Made by a program: the position numbers and the translations under genes. Shown piece by piece: positions 7,856 through 15,747 of a stretch of DNA of 28,340 nucleotides (position 1 is its first letter; each line of letters begins with the position of its first letter). Source of the DNA: an uncultured Sutterella sp. (GTDB lineage Bacteria; Pseudomonadota; Gammaproteobacteria; Burkholderiales; Burkholderiaceae_F); NCBI GenBank assembly GCA_905213905.1, contig CAJMKD010000028.1:1-28340 (forward strand). The letters run 5' to 3'. The notes below the pieces were generated by a model. It had not been told where the DNA came from. It did no database searches and saw only the letters and a list, made by a program, of their open reading frames with translations.

Positions 7856-9055
7856 TTATTCTCCTTCGCGCAGCGACGTGTAAATGTCCTTGCGGCCGAT
7901 GCGCCACGCGGTCGGGAGCGCCGCCAGCGGACAGGTGATGACGCCTGCGACGAGCGCGATCACGAAAGCTTCCGCCCAAGCGCCAGCTTCAGGCGCAAGA
8001 TAAGGCAGCCCGATCGTGCGGGAAATCGAAACCGAGAAGAAGTTGACGACGATGAGGCCGAAAAGAATCCCGACCACCGCGCCAATAGTTGAAAGAATCG
8101 TCGCCTCGCCGAGCACGATCCCGATCACACGGCGCTTCGATGCGCCGAGCGCGCGAAGCGTCGCAAACTCCTTCTGACGCTCATTGAAGGCAAAGAAGTA
8201 GACGACGAACATCACGAGCGCGGCAATGAGCCAGAAGACGCCTGCGACTGAATACATGATGCCCACGATCTTCTGGAGCTTGGCAGACGTATCGCTCATC
8301 ATGTTTGAAGCGAAGACGAAATTCACATTGGCGCGCAGGCCGAGCTTGTCGAGCACGCCGTCCGAAATCGAAATCGGATCAACGCCGGGCTTGACGCGCA
8401 CGAGAATTGCGGAAAGCGACTTCGCAATTTCCTCGCTCTTTTCAGGCGTGGCAATTTCGCCGAGCTTGCGCGCCATGTCGAGCGTCATGAAGACCGAGGA
8501 GTCAAAGCCCATGCCCGTCGGCTCGAGCCGGCCGACGATCTTGAACTTCTGGTTGTAGAACATGAGCTCGCTGCCGATCTCGCCGTAGATGTAGTCGCCG
8601 ACGATGACCTCGTTCTCCTTGAGCGGATGATCAGACGCTTTCTTGAGCCAGGGGCCGACCACGAAGTCGGTGGCCTGGTCGATGCCGATCAGCTGCACTT
8701 TGACGGAGCAGCACTGCGCGTCGAGCGAGGAAATGAAAAGCTGGCCCGATGCCTGCGCGACGCCGTCGATCGTCTGTACGACGCCAAGGAGCGACTCGTC
8801 CACATAAAAGGTCGAAGGCTCCGCACGAAGAATGACGCTTTCAACCTTCTTCCCCTGGCCCTGCGGCACAACCAGAAGGTCCGCACCCATGCGGGCGGAA
8901 AGCGACTGAATGCCCGCCTGCAGATTCGCAGAAACCATCGTGCCGGAAAAGAGCATGAAGGAAAAGATCGCCACGATGAGCGCAAGGCTCATCGAGCGGA
9001 AGGGCTTCTGCGAGAGATTGGCGAGCGCAATGCGTAGTGATGAGAGAGGCGGCAT
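7856..9055 (-). CDS. ABC transporter permease, FtsX/MacB type, with outer-face Cys-Cys
   Basis: This permease of about 399 residues has one N-terminal membrane helix (about 21-41), a large extracytoplasmic domain, and three C-terminal helices (about 263-288, 312-337 and 360-382): the FtsX/MacB layout. The periplasmic domain carries adjacent cysteines (Cys115-Cys116, in DAQCCSVKVQLIGID). I recall similar Cys-Cys segments in permeases found beside DUF4418 genes. The start is uncertain: ATG 9055 has AGGAA very close upstream, and ATG 9067 would overlap the U-run of a hairpin. It pairs with the ATPase just downstream. The substrate is unknown; the Cys pair hints at metal or thiol chemistry. Confidence 0.85.
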   Translation of the reverse strand: MPPLSSLRIALANLSQKPFRSMSLALIVAIFSFMLFSGTMVSANLQAGIQSLSARMGADLLVVPQGQGKKVESVILRAEPSTFYVDESLLGVVQTIDGVAQASGQLFISSLDAQCCSVKVQLIGIDQATDFVVGPWLKKASDHPLKENEVIVGDYIYGEIGSELMFYNQKFKIVGRLEPTGMGFDSSVFMTLDMARKLGEIATPEKSEEIAKSLSAILVRVKPGVDPISISDGVLDKLGLRANVNFVFASNMMSDTSAKLQKIVGIMYSVAGVFWLIAALVMFVVYFFAFNERQKEFATLRALGASKRRVIGIVLGEATILSTIGAVVGILFGLIVVNFFSVSISRTIGLPYLAPEAGAWAEAFVIALVAGVITCPLAALPTAWRIGRKDIYTSLREGE

Positions 9056-9068
9056 TGTTCCTACCATG

Positions 9069-9094
9069 AAAAAAGACCCGCCGGGATGAGCGGG
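9069..9094 (-). terminator. Hairpin with U-run directly before the permease start
   Basis: On the minus strand CCCGC (9094-9090) can pair with GCGGG (9081-9077), followed by TCTTTTTT down to 9069. It ends within 14 bases of the permease ATG at 9055 and overlaps the possible ATG at 9067. The stem is only 5 bp but all GC. It could attenuate transcription inside the operon. Confidence 0.45.
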
Positions 9095-9168
9095 AAAGCC
9101 GCTTGACGTCCGGCAAACGCTTCAGCCTGTGCCGGACGCAGCGGAATCACTTGCGTTCAGAAGCAGCG

Positions 9169-9561
9169 TCAGTCCTGCTTCTTGGAAAGACGCCAGAAAT
9201 CAACGAGCGCAATAAGCGCGAGCACGGCGCCGCAGACGACGAGAATCGGCTCCGTCACGGTGTGGCAGCGCATGAGCGGATTCGGGCAGGCGCCGATCAA
9301 GAACGTCGAAAGCGCAACGACGAGGAGACCGTTGAGCACATTCGCAATCTGCAGTCCCATGGCGACGCCGCGGGCGGCAAACTGCATCAGCACGCCCGAA
9401 ATCGCGACGACAAGGCCCACGCCGCAGACGGCATGAAGCATCCAGATGCAGCGCATCGGCTTTTCGCCGCCGCAGTGCGGCAGCCAGAACATCGCTGCTA
9501 GCGCAAGGAGCGCGCCGACGACAAGCATCAGCAGGCCGGAGAAAAATGCGGGTTTCTTCAT
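9169..9561 (-). CDS. DUF4418-family membrane protein with two MRC motifs
   Basis: This 130-residue protein has four predicted helices (about 8-27, 41-60, 68-90 and 103-123). Positive-inside reasoning (MKK at the start, RLSKK at the end) puts both termini in the cytoplasm. The two outer loops then each carry a similar motif: HCGGEKPMRC (29-38) and CPNPLMRCH (92-100). It resembles DUF4418, a family without an assigned function. Cys, Met and His clustered on the outer face are typical of Cu(I) or other soft-metal ligands, but that role is inferred. A very strong AAGGAGG precedes the ATG. The genes downstream encode an ABC transporter and a thioredoxin. Confidence 0.75.
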   Translation of the reverse strand: MKKPAFFSGLLMLVVGALLALAAMFWLPHCGGEKPMRCIWMLHAVCGVGLVVAISGVLMQFAARGVAMGLQIANVLNGLLVVALSTFLIGACPNPLMRCHTVTEPILVVCGAVLALIALVDFWRLSKKQD

Positions 9562-9608
9562 TTGGAATTCCTCCTTCGAGAAAGACGTGAGAGATCAACG
9601 GGGGAAAT

Positions 9609-9631
9609 TCTGCGGCCGCTCAGGCCGCAGA
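9609..9631. other. Perfect hairpin between rhodanese and DUF4418 genes
   Basis: TCTGCGGCC (9609-9617) pairs with GGCCGCAGA (9623-9631) around a five-base loop. The minus strand continues AATTTCC, so there is no proper U-run. It may stabilise or process the operon mRNA rather than end it. Confidence 0.4.
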
Positions 9632-9684
9632 GCATGACGTCCTTCTTCGGCGCTGACGCGCTGTGTCGGAACGTTTTGAAGGAT

Positions 9685-10167
9685 TTACTTCTGCGCTTCG
9701 CGCCGCGCCTTCGCTGCGGCAATGCCCGGATCCTGACGGCCCGTGCCTTCGAATTCGTAGCCGTGCTGCACCCAGCCCTGAATGCCGTCGGGCATCAGGT
9801 AGACGTTCTCATAGCCCATGTTGATCGCAACCTGGGAAATTTCGAAGGAAACGTTGCAGAGGCGGTTGATGCAGTAGAAGATGAGGAAGGTATTCTTTTT
9901 GTCTTCAGGCAGCAGCTTTTCCCAGCCGACGACATTCGTCTTGATGGCGCCCTTGAGATGGCTCTGTTCGTAGATGTCTTCGGGATTGCAGTCAAAGATG
10001 TAGACGCCGGGCTGGCCGAGCACCTTTGCCACGCGGCCGAGCGAAAGCGGGATCGCCTGCCGCATCTGCTGAACCGTCTGCCCTTCTGCAGCCTGAACGG
10101 GTGCGGCGGCAATCGCCGACAAAGCTGCGATGGCTGCGCAAACGGGCGCTAAAAGCTTGGTCTTCAT
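9685..10167 (-). CDS. Exported rhodanese-domain protein
   Basis: This 160-residue protein has a Sec signal (cleavage near PVQA-AEG). A single rhodanese domain follows, with FDCNPEDIYEQSHLKGA (about 58-74), the active-site loop FYCINRLC (Cys99 as the expected sulfur carrier, Cys104 a second thiol) and the terminal motif GIQGW. The loop differs from the usual CxxGxR(S/T), so substrate preference cannot be read from it. Periplasmic rhodaneses move sulfane sulfur, which fits its place beside a sulfite-reductase-like cytochrome. It is the first gene of the unit running to the thioredoxin gene. CAGGTGGA lies upstream of the ATG. Confidence 0.85.
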   Translation of the reverse strand: MKTKLLAPVCAAIAALSAIAAAPVQAAEGQTVQQMRQAIPLSLGRVAKVLGQPGVYIFDCNPEDIYEQSHLKGAIKTNVVGWEKLLPEDKKNTFLIFYCINRLCNVSFEISQVAINMGYENVYLMPDGIQGWVQHGYEFEGTGRQDPGIAAAKARREAQK

Positions 10168-10344
10168 ATTTTTTCCACCTGAACTGAGATTGGGCGCGCG
10201 ATCAGCCGCGGACGTTGTTCAAACGGAGCGCACACTGATGCCTTATTTGTTCAGCTTATCGATACAAAATTAAGCAGACGTTATTCACGCGCAGATTGCA
10301 GCATCCGTTTTTCCCGATCTGCGCCGCTTCGGCGCCCAACAACT
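10168..10344. other. Leader region of the rhodanese operon
   Basis: This AT-richer region lies between the cytochrome terminator and the rhodanese ATG. It must hold the promoter of the rhodanese unit if the terminator is efficient, but I find no clear -35/-10 pair. A short perfect hairpin, GCGCCG-ctt-CGGCGC, lies at 10321-10335. Confidence 0.35.
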
Positions 10345-10346
10345 GA

Positions 10347-10378
10347 AAAACGCCGGCCGCTTACGCGGTCGGCGTTTT
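10347..10378. terminator. Strong bidirectional hairpin terminator after the octahaem cytochrome gene
   Basis: AAAACGCCGGCCGC (10347-10360) pairs with GCGGTCGGCGTTTT (10365-10378), with one wobble and a TTAC loop. U-runs are available on both strands. It separates the cytochrome gene from the rhodanese unit, implying separate promoters. Confidence 0.85.
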
Positions 10379-10427
10379 CTTTAGCCTAGCGACTTTTCTC
10401 GAAAGTCAGGCAAGTTTCGCAAAGAAA

Positions 10428-12398
10428 TTACTTCTGAGCGGTCTTGCTCGCGCCGTTGATGATGGCGAGCGCCTGTTCGCAGTAAACCTTCGCTTCTTCG
10501 ATCAGCTGCTTCGAGAACTGCGGCGAGTGGACGCCCCAGGAGCCGTCGTCCTTGATCTTGGCGGCGTTGATGCGGGCTTCTTCAGCGTAGAGCTGCGCCT
10601 GCGCGCGGTCGGCCGTCGAGAGCTTCGTGATCTTGAGCATGTCGTTGATGTTCGTGAGATCAGCGATCACCTTGGCGTAGCCTTCCTTCACAGGGGTCTG
10701 CCAGGCAACAACCTTGTTGTAGATGGTCTTCTGATCCTTGAAGCGCAAGCTTTCCGGGAACTTCGACTGGATCGGGCTGTGGCAGCCCATCGCATCGACG
10801 ACATACTTGTCGGCGAAGGCGGTGCGGCCGCAGGTCCACATCAGGTCGAGGTAGGGACGACCGTCGTCCTTCGTGAGGTGCCAGCCCTTCGGGTTCGTCA
10901 GCTTGCGGTCCTTGGCGCCGTCAGGCGGGTTGATCGACTTCTTTTCCGGGTCGACCAGGATGCGCCAGATGTGCGAGCGGCGGACATTGTCGAAGCCGGC
11001 CATGTCAGGACGCTGGATCGAGGCGAAGTTTTCGCACGAACCCATCATCGGCATATGGCAGGACGTGCAGCTGTTGCGGCTGTGCGTGCCGCCCTTCGAG
11101 AAGAAGTAGGCAGCCGTCGTATGGCAGTCCTGGCATTCCTTCTTGAGGTTCGGAACGGTGTAGTGCGAAGCCCAGTCGTTCGAGGTCACTTCGTGCGGGT
11201 CATGGCAGGTCGTGCAGCGCATGCCCTTCTGATAGTGCTTCGTGTAGTGCGACTGCGAGCCTTCCGTGCCGCAGGCCGGGCAGAAGCTCTTGAAGTAGGA
11301 ATTGAACGGGGTCTTGAAGTTCTTGGCGGCATCGTCGGCGTTGTAGACGAAGCGCTGGTGGCAGCGTTCGCAGTTGGACGGCATGCCAGCGCCGCGGGCA
11401 CCGTAAAGGTGAGCACCGGCACCGTGGCATTCTTCGCAGGAGACGCCCTTCGCAACCGTGTGAGCGCGCAGCTTCTTGGCGTCGCCCAAAGCGGCGTAGA
11501 GCTCATCCTGGCTCTTGAAGTCGAACTTCCACGTATGGCAGATTTCGCAGTAGGACGAGCCCGGCTGGAACATGGCCTGCGTGCGGTTCGAAGAACCATA
11601 GGAGTTGAAGCCCCAGACGTTCGAGGACTGAGCGCCGAAGTCTTCGAGCTTGGTCGGGAAGGTCGGATCCCATTCATGGATCTTCTTGGCGACTTCCGGC
11701 GTGATGTGTTCAGCCCAGTTGCGGGAGAACTGGTTGCCGCCGGCGACCATCTTGCCGGTGCCGTTCGAAAGCTTGCCGCCTTCGACGTGGTAGGTACCAC
11801 GGACGAGCCACTTGTCGACGAAGCCGTACTTCGTGCGCGGCGTACCCATGATGACGTAGATGTCGTCGTCTTCAATGCCTTCAGGCAGGACGGAGGCCTT
11901 GGAATTGTAGAGCGGCTTCTTCATGTCGCCGCCGACTTCCGTGGCTTCTTCCGGGAAGCGGACGATCTTGTTGTGACGCGAACGTTCCCACTTTTCATAC
12001 TGGGACGGGTGGCATTCGCCGCACTTCTTCGGGCCGACGAACTTGTTCGGCAGGTCGAGGAAGGATTCATACGGCAGACGATACGTCACGGCAGTGTGAC
12101 GGCCCGTCTTTTCGGCGTACTTGTCGCCGCCGCCGAATTCAACCCATTCTTCGTTGCGGTCGGACATCGTGAACTTGCCGACCACACGGCCTTCCTTCAA
12201 GTAGTTCTTGAAGTAGGGGTGATTCGCCTTGAGGTAGTCCCAGAACGCCTTGTCCTGAGAGACGTAGCCTTCGAGCGTGCGCGGCAGATCAACCTTCTGG
12301 TTGTCGGCAGCAGCCGGGGCGTCAGCGGCAAAAGCCGTCGCGGCAAAAGCGGTGCTGAGGCAAGCGGCCAGAGACAGAAGCTTGTGTTGCTTGGTCAT
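10428..12398 (-). CDS. mccA: Octahaem cytochrome c, MccA/SirA-type sulfite reductase
   Basis: This 656-residue protein has a Sec signal (cleavage near TAFA-ADAP). Seven CXXCH haem sites lie at Cys126, 284, 321, 343, 395, 422 and 444. The eighth has the rare form CX15CH (Cys523, Cys539-His540). Seven CXXCH plus one CX15CH is the hallmark of the octahaem sulfite reductases MccA (Wolinella) and SirA (Shewanella), which reduce sulfite to sulfide with six electrons in the periplasm at a haem-copper site held by two cysteines. Extra cysteines here (Cys373 and Cys376 in CPACG, Cys455 in MGSCEN) are candidate copper ligands. The ATG at 12398 has AAGGAGC seven bases upstream; the frame to 12473 adds a charged stretch before the signal. 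No MccC/MccD quinol oxidase or CcsA-type haem lyase is seen nearby. Confidence 0.88.
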   Translation of the reverse strand: MTKQHKLLSLAACLSTAFAATAFAADAPAAADNQKVDLPRTLEGYVSQDKAFWDYLKANHPYFKNYLKEGRVVGKFTMSDRNEEWVEFGGGDKYAEKTGRHTAVTYRLPYESFLDLPNKFVGPKKCGECHPSQYEKWERSRHNKIVRFPEEATEVGGDMKKPLYNSKASVLPEGIEDDDIYVIMGTPRTKYGFVDKWLVRGTYHVEGGKLSNGTGKMVAGGNQFSRNWAEHITPEVAKKIHEWDPTFPTKLEDFGAQSSNVWGFNSYGSSNRTQAMFQPGSSYCEICHTWKFDFKSQDELYAALGDAKKLRAHTVAKGVSCEECHGAGAHLYGARGAGMPSNCERCHQRFVYNADDAAKNFKTPFNSYFKSFCPACGTEGSQSHYTKHYQKGMRCTTCHDPHEVTSNDWASHYTVPNLKKECQDCHTTAAYFFSKGGTHSRNSCTSCHMPMMGSCENFASIQRPDMAGFDNVRRSHIWRILVDPEKKSINPPDGAKDRKLTNPKGWHLTKDDGRPYLDLMWTCGRTAFADKYVVDAMGCHSPIQSKFPESLRFKDQKTIYNKVVAWQTPVKEGYAKVIADLTNINDMLKITKLSTADRAQAQLYAEEARINAAKIKDDGSWGVHSPQFSKQLIEEAKVYCEQALAIINGASKTAQK

Positions 12399-13488
12399 AT
12401 TTAGCTCCTTACGGGTCTCTTCGTAGGGGGGTTTATCGGGCCTCTTCTTTCGAATCGGCTTCTTTGAGGTCAAAAGCAGTCCCTCGCGGAACCACGCCTG
12501 CTATCTACTCCTAAATTTCGATTTAAGAAAGAGGCATCGCGCAACCCTGCCATCTTTTTCTCTTCGCCTGAATCTTTTTTGAGACCCCGCTTCCACTCTT
12601 CTATACATTTTGGAGTATTTTTCATCTATCTATCTGTAATTTATAGAAATTTATATCTTTTGCGGGCCACGCCTCCTACTCATACGTGATATTCGATAAA
12701 ACCGAACACTTCTACCTATTTAATGGTAATTCTTAAGGCCATTCCTGCATTTACAAAGCATTTGTTTCCGTTTTATGGAATGGGAGATTCCGCTAAATCC
12801 GTATTCAAACAAACATTTCCTTATCGAACTCAATTCTTAAGCTCTCCACCCAAAACTTCCGTAAACACCTGAAACTGCTGTGAACCGACCTTAAGCTTCA
12901 TCTCGTGTACGGGTTTATCCTATGCTTATTTTTAAACATTTTCTATGAATTCCGATGATTTAATAGTTAAGTAGATTCAAACAGCGACCCTTAGTCGACG
13001 GCCTCCTGCCTCGGATGCATGCCACTCATACCGCGGCACTAGGACCTGGGTACAGCTTCTGATGCGAGAGCTAGGCAATTCGACGTGCAGCCCGTGCCTG
13101 AGCGGTGCCTCTGTTTCGATGAAAACAGCACTATCTGCACTTCGAACGGGAATGATTTAGAGCGTTTTTTGCTTTGAATGCCGTCCTTAAGCTGCAATCA
13201 GCGGCAGCAGTTTCTTCTGCGCGGATGTGCGCGTGAAGCGCTTACGCCTTTTCGCGCAAGTGCTCTACTTTCGGAATGCGAGCACCTGACGCTGCAGTTC
13301 GAAACCAAAAAACGAGGCGCGGCGCGAAGCGGAGCCGCTTCAGAGAGAGCGCAAGCGCGCTTCAACGCTCTTCGCAAAAGCTGGTCAAAGGGGCGCATGC
13401 GCAACCGGCCGCCTTCCCCATGGCGAAGGCGGCCGTCTGCGTTGGAAAAAGACAGGCAGTTCTGATATGGCTTTAATAGCAATGGCCG
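12399..13488. other. 1.09-kb AT-rich gene-free spacer upstream of mccA
   Basis: No credible gene lies here. Base composition drops sharply: 12601-12660 has 12 G/C in 60 bases, and 12721-12840 about one third, against well over half in flanking genes. It contains three ATCT repeats near 12624-12636, the dyad AATTT-atag-AAATT near 12639-12652, and several TTCC/GGAA elements near 12765-12797. Small frames at 13178-13482 on both strands are compositionally ordinary GC-rich sequence without family resemblance. The mccA promoter must be in its lower part, but I cannot place it. Confidence 0.6.
13406..13435. other. Perfect 11-bp hairpin downstream of the histidine kinase gene
   Basis: CGGCCGCCTTC (13406-13416) pairs with GAAGGCGGCCG (13425-13435) around an 8-base loop, 54-83 bases after the kinase stop. 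There is no U-run, so it may act as an mRNA-stabilising end or a rho-dependent region. A GCGCATGCGC palindrome lies just beside it at 13393-13402. Confidence 0.5.
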
Positions 13489-15603
13489 CTAATGGGGCTT
13501 CTCGGCCTTTTCACCCGGCGCCGCCGGGGAGCCCTCCAGCACGGAGAGCTTGGGCGGCAGCATCAGCGCCTCAATAGGCTCTTCTTTTTGCGCGACGCGC
13601 GGGAGCGTGAACGTGAATTTCACCCCGCGCGAGCCGTTTCGCTCCACGGTGATCCGTCCGGCATGACGCTCGGCAATGTTGGCGATGATGGATAGCCCGA
13701 GGCCGAGTCCCTTGGGGCCCTTCGTCGTGCGAAGGGGCTTAAAGAAGAGCGCGAGCTGCTCGTCGGAGAGGTACGGGCCGTTGTCGGCCACCGTAAGCGC
13801 CCAAGTCTTGGCGTCGAGCGGCTCGAGCGCCACTTCGATCTGCGGGTGAAAGACGCCCGAGACGGCATCTGCGGCGTTCTTGAGCAAGTTGAGCACCGCA
13901 AGCTCGATTTCCCAGGCGTCGACCTCCGCCATTGAGCCGCGGCTCACGCGCACCACAATCTCCGCTTTCGTCTGGCGCGAGCGGCGGAAGGTTGTGATGG
14001 CATTTGAAATCACGTCGCAGAGATCCGTCACCTTGCGCGGCGGATAGTCATGCTTGGCGTAGGCGCGGACGCGGTTGACGATTTCGCTGGCGCGGTCGGC
14101 TTCAGAGACGATCTCTTCGAGCGCCCAGTTGAAGCTTTCCTGATCGAACTTGCCCGCCTTCGTGCGACGGTGCAGTCCGTTGGCGTAGTTCATGATGGCC
14201 GAAAGCGGCTGCTTGAGCTCATGCGCGATGATGGTCGACATCTGCCCGACAATCCCGGTACGCTCCAGATTGGCAATGTGCGCACGGGACTGCGCGGCCT
14301 CAGCCTCAATCAGGTCGCGCGCTGCGAGCGCCTCGCGAAGCTCCTTCGTTTTGCGGCGCACAAGCACCGAAAGGCTCACCACGTAGGAGATCACAATGAA
14401 GGTTGCGAGCACCGTGAGGGCCAGCCCTTCGGCATTCTCCCGCATGAAGCGCTCGAAGCTCCAGGACGCAAGATCAGCATAGGGACCGATCTTGAGTTCG
14501 TAGAACATGTCGAAAACCGTGCGGTTGAGCGCCGGCAGCGTCCATTCCCCGCCGTAGCGCTCGTTGGTCATCGAATATAAAAGCGCGTTCATGCTCTTTT
14601 TGAGCGCAGGATCGGTGGTCGGCAGCGTCGAGAAGCTCCAGCCCGGGTAAGCCGCCGTGGAGTGAATGCAGGCAAGCTTGTCGTTTTTGACGGGCTTGAC
14701 GATCACAAGATCGCGCGCGATGGACACCCGCCCGTCCTTTTCGAGCCTTTCAAGAACGCAGCTCGGCAGAAAGCCGACGCGCTCTTCCCCTGCGAGCACA
14801 GCATCAAGAACCGCTTCTGGCCTCGGACCGTAAAAGGTGACGTTTCGCAGCAGCTGCTCCATTTTGACGTCATGCCGCATGAGCATTGCCGCTGGCGCGA
14901 GCCAGCCGGCCAGCCCTTCATGCGAAAGCGCCGCAATGGTTTTGCCGCGGATTGCATCAACGGAAGCTTCAATGGGGCTTTTCTCGGGCGCCGGCCCGGC
15001 GCCTGTGCGCTTCATGAAGACGACGCCCGCCTGCGAATCCTCCGCGCGCCCTGCCTCAACGGGCTTAAAGGAAGCGAGAGTCTCCATGGCGTCGCCGCGC
15101 TGCGCGCGCAGCACCGTATCGGGATCGCTCACGACAAAGTCGAGCTGCCGGCTCTGAACGCCCAGCATGAGGGAGCTGTCGTCGAGCCAGAGAATGCGAA
15201 CGAAGTTCTGTCCGATCGCATGCCGCAGCTGCGCTGCCGTGTACGCGAGCCACGGGACGTACTGGCTTTCGCCGAGCGAAGCCTGAATGCCGATGCGAAG
15301 CGGCCGGCGCAGCTCCATCGGCGTCGGGAGCGAAAAGAGATCCTTCGGATCGACGGGAACCGCCGACACCGCATGCGGAACGCCGAGCGTATGGAGCTGG
15401 GGCTGAATGGCTGCGCGAACGTCGCCCGAAGGCGTTCCCGTAGCGGTGCCCATGCCGATGAAGGAGCTCGCGACCGGCGGGCGCGCGCCGCCTTCGGAGC
15501 GACCCGATTCTGCTGAAGCCGCACCTTGGGAGGCTGCCGCTGCAAAGAGGACGAGCGCTGCAGCAGCCTTGAAGAGCTGAAGGCGTGAACGAATATCATG
15601 CAT
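13489..15603 (-). CDS. Sensor histidine kinase with PhnD-like periplasmic domain (TtrS-like)
   Basis: This kinase has 704 residues from ATG 15603 (720 from ATG 15651; neither has a clear ribosome site, but the shorter start gives a clean signal sequence). A periplasmic domain related to phosphate/phosphonate-binding proteins spans about 100-385, as in the tetrathionate sensor TtrS. A membrane helix at about 393-415 follows, then a coiled linker, a dimerisation/phosphoacceptor domain with His461 in AHELKQPLSAI, and an ATPase domain with the N-box NLLKNAADAV, the G1 box DNGPYL (usually DNGPGL) and the G2 box GPKGLGLGLSI. It lies upstream of mccA on the same strand and may sense a sulfur oxyanion such as sulfite or tetrathionate. 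No response regulator gene is in the window. Confidence 0.87.
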   Translation of the reverse strand: MHDIRSRLQLFKAAAALVLFAAAASQGAASAESGRSEGGARPPVASSFIGMGTATGTPSGDVRAAIQPQLHTLGVPHAVSAVPVDPKDLFSLPTPMELRRPLRIGIQASLGESQYVPWLAYTAAQLRHAIGQNFVRILWLDDSSLMLGVQSRQLDFVVSDPDTVLRAQRGDAMETLASFKPVEAGRAEDSQAGVVFMKRTGAGPAPEKSPIEASVDAIRGKTIAALSHEGLAGWLAPAAMLMRHDVKMEQLLRNVTFYGPRPEAVLDAVLAGEERVGFLPSCVLERLEKDGRVSIARDLVIVKPVKNDKLACIHSTAAYPGWSFSTLPTTDPALKKSMNALLYSMTNERYGGEWTLPALNRTVFDMFYELKIGPYADLASWSFERFMRENAEGLALTVLATFIVISYVVSLSVLVRRKTKELREALAARDLIEAEAAQSRAHIANLERTGIVGQMSTIIAHELKQPLSAIMNYANGLHRRTKAGKFDQESFNWALEEIVSEADRASEIVNRVRAYAKHDYPPRKVTDLCDVISNAITTFRRSRQTKAEIVVRVSRGSMAEVDAWEIELAVLNLLKNAADAVSGVFHPQIEVALEPLDAKTWALTVADNGPYLSDEQLALFFKPLRTTKGPKGLGLGLSIIANIAERHAGRITVERNGSRGVKFTFTLPRVAQKEEPIEALMLPPKLSVLEGSPAAPGEKAEKPH

Positions 15604-15719
15604 CGGACGGTCCGGAGAGCAACGGCGGCGAAAGAGTGATCGAAGCGGCATCAGTGAAGCAAAGCGTGTTCTGGGTCTTCAGCGCAAAGAATCTGCGTTT
15701 TTTTGACAGACATCTCGGA

Positions 15720-15747
15720 AGTATAGTGGCGCAGACACCATTGAAAA
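15720..15747 (-). promoter_or_regulatory. Candidate promoter of the histidine kinase gene
   Basis: On the minus strand TTTTCA (15747-15742, four of six matches) is followed after 16 bases by TATACT (15725-15720, five of six matches). Transcription would start near 15713, about 110 bases before the ATG at 15603. Confidence 0.4.

Noticed and set aside
10428..12398. Assignment as nitrite reductase, hydroxylamine oxidoreductase or tetrathionate reductase
   Set aside because: Those octa- or pentahaem families do not have the CX15CH site; the seven-plus-one pattern points to MccA/SirA.
10527..12404. Long plus-strand open frame (625 codons) opposite mccA
   Set aside because: It is the antisense shadow of a GC-rich cytochrome gene with clear haem motifs; the translated frame is Arg/Val-rich with no family resemblance.
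13178..13482. Two overlapping small open frames (95 and 94 codons) on opposite strands
   Set aside because: No ribosome sites, Arg/Ala-rich composition and no recognisable domain; likely chance frames.
15703..15727. TTGACA followed by TATAGT as a promoter for the recombinase
   Set aside because: The spacer is only 13 bases, too short for a sigma-70 promoter; the opposite-strand pair with a 16-base spacer is better.
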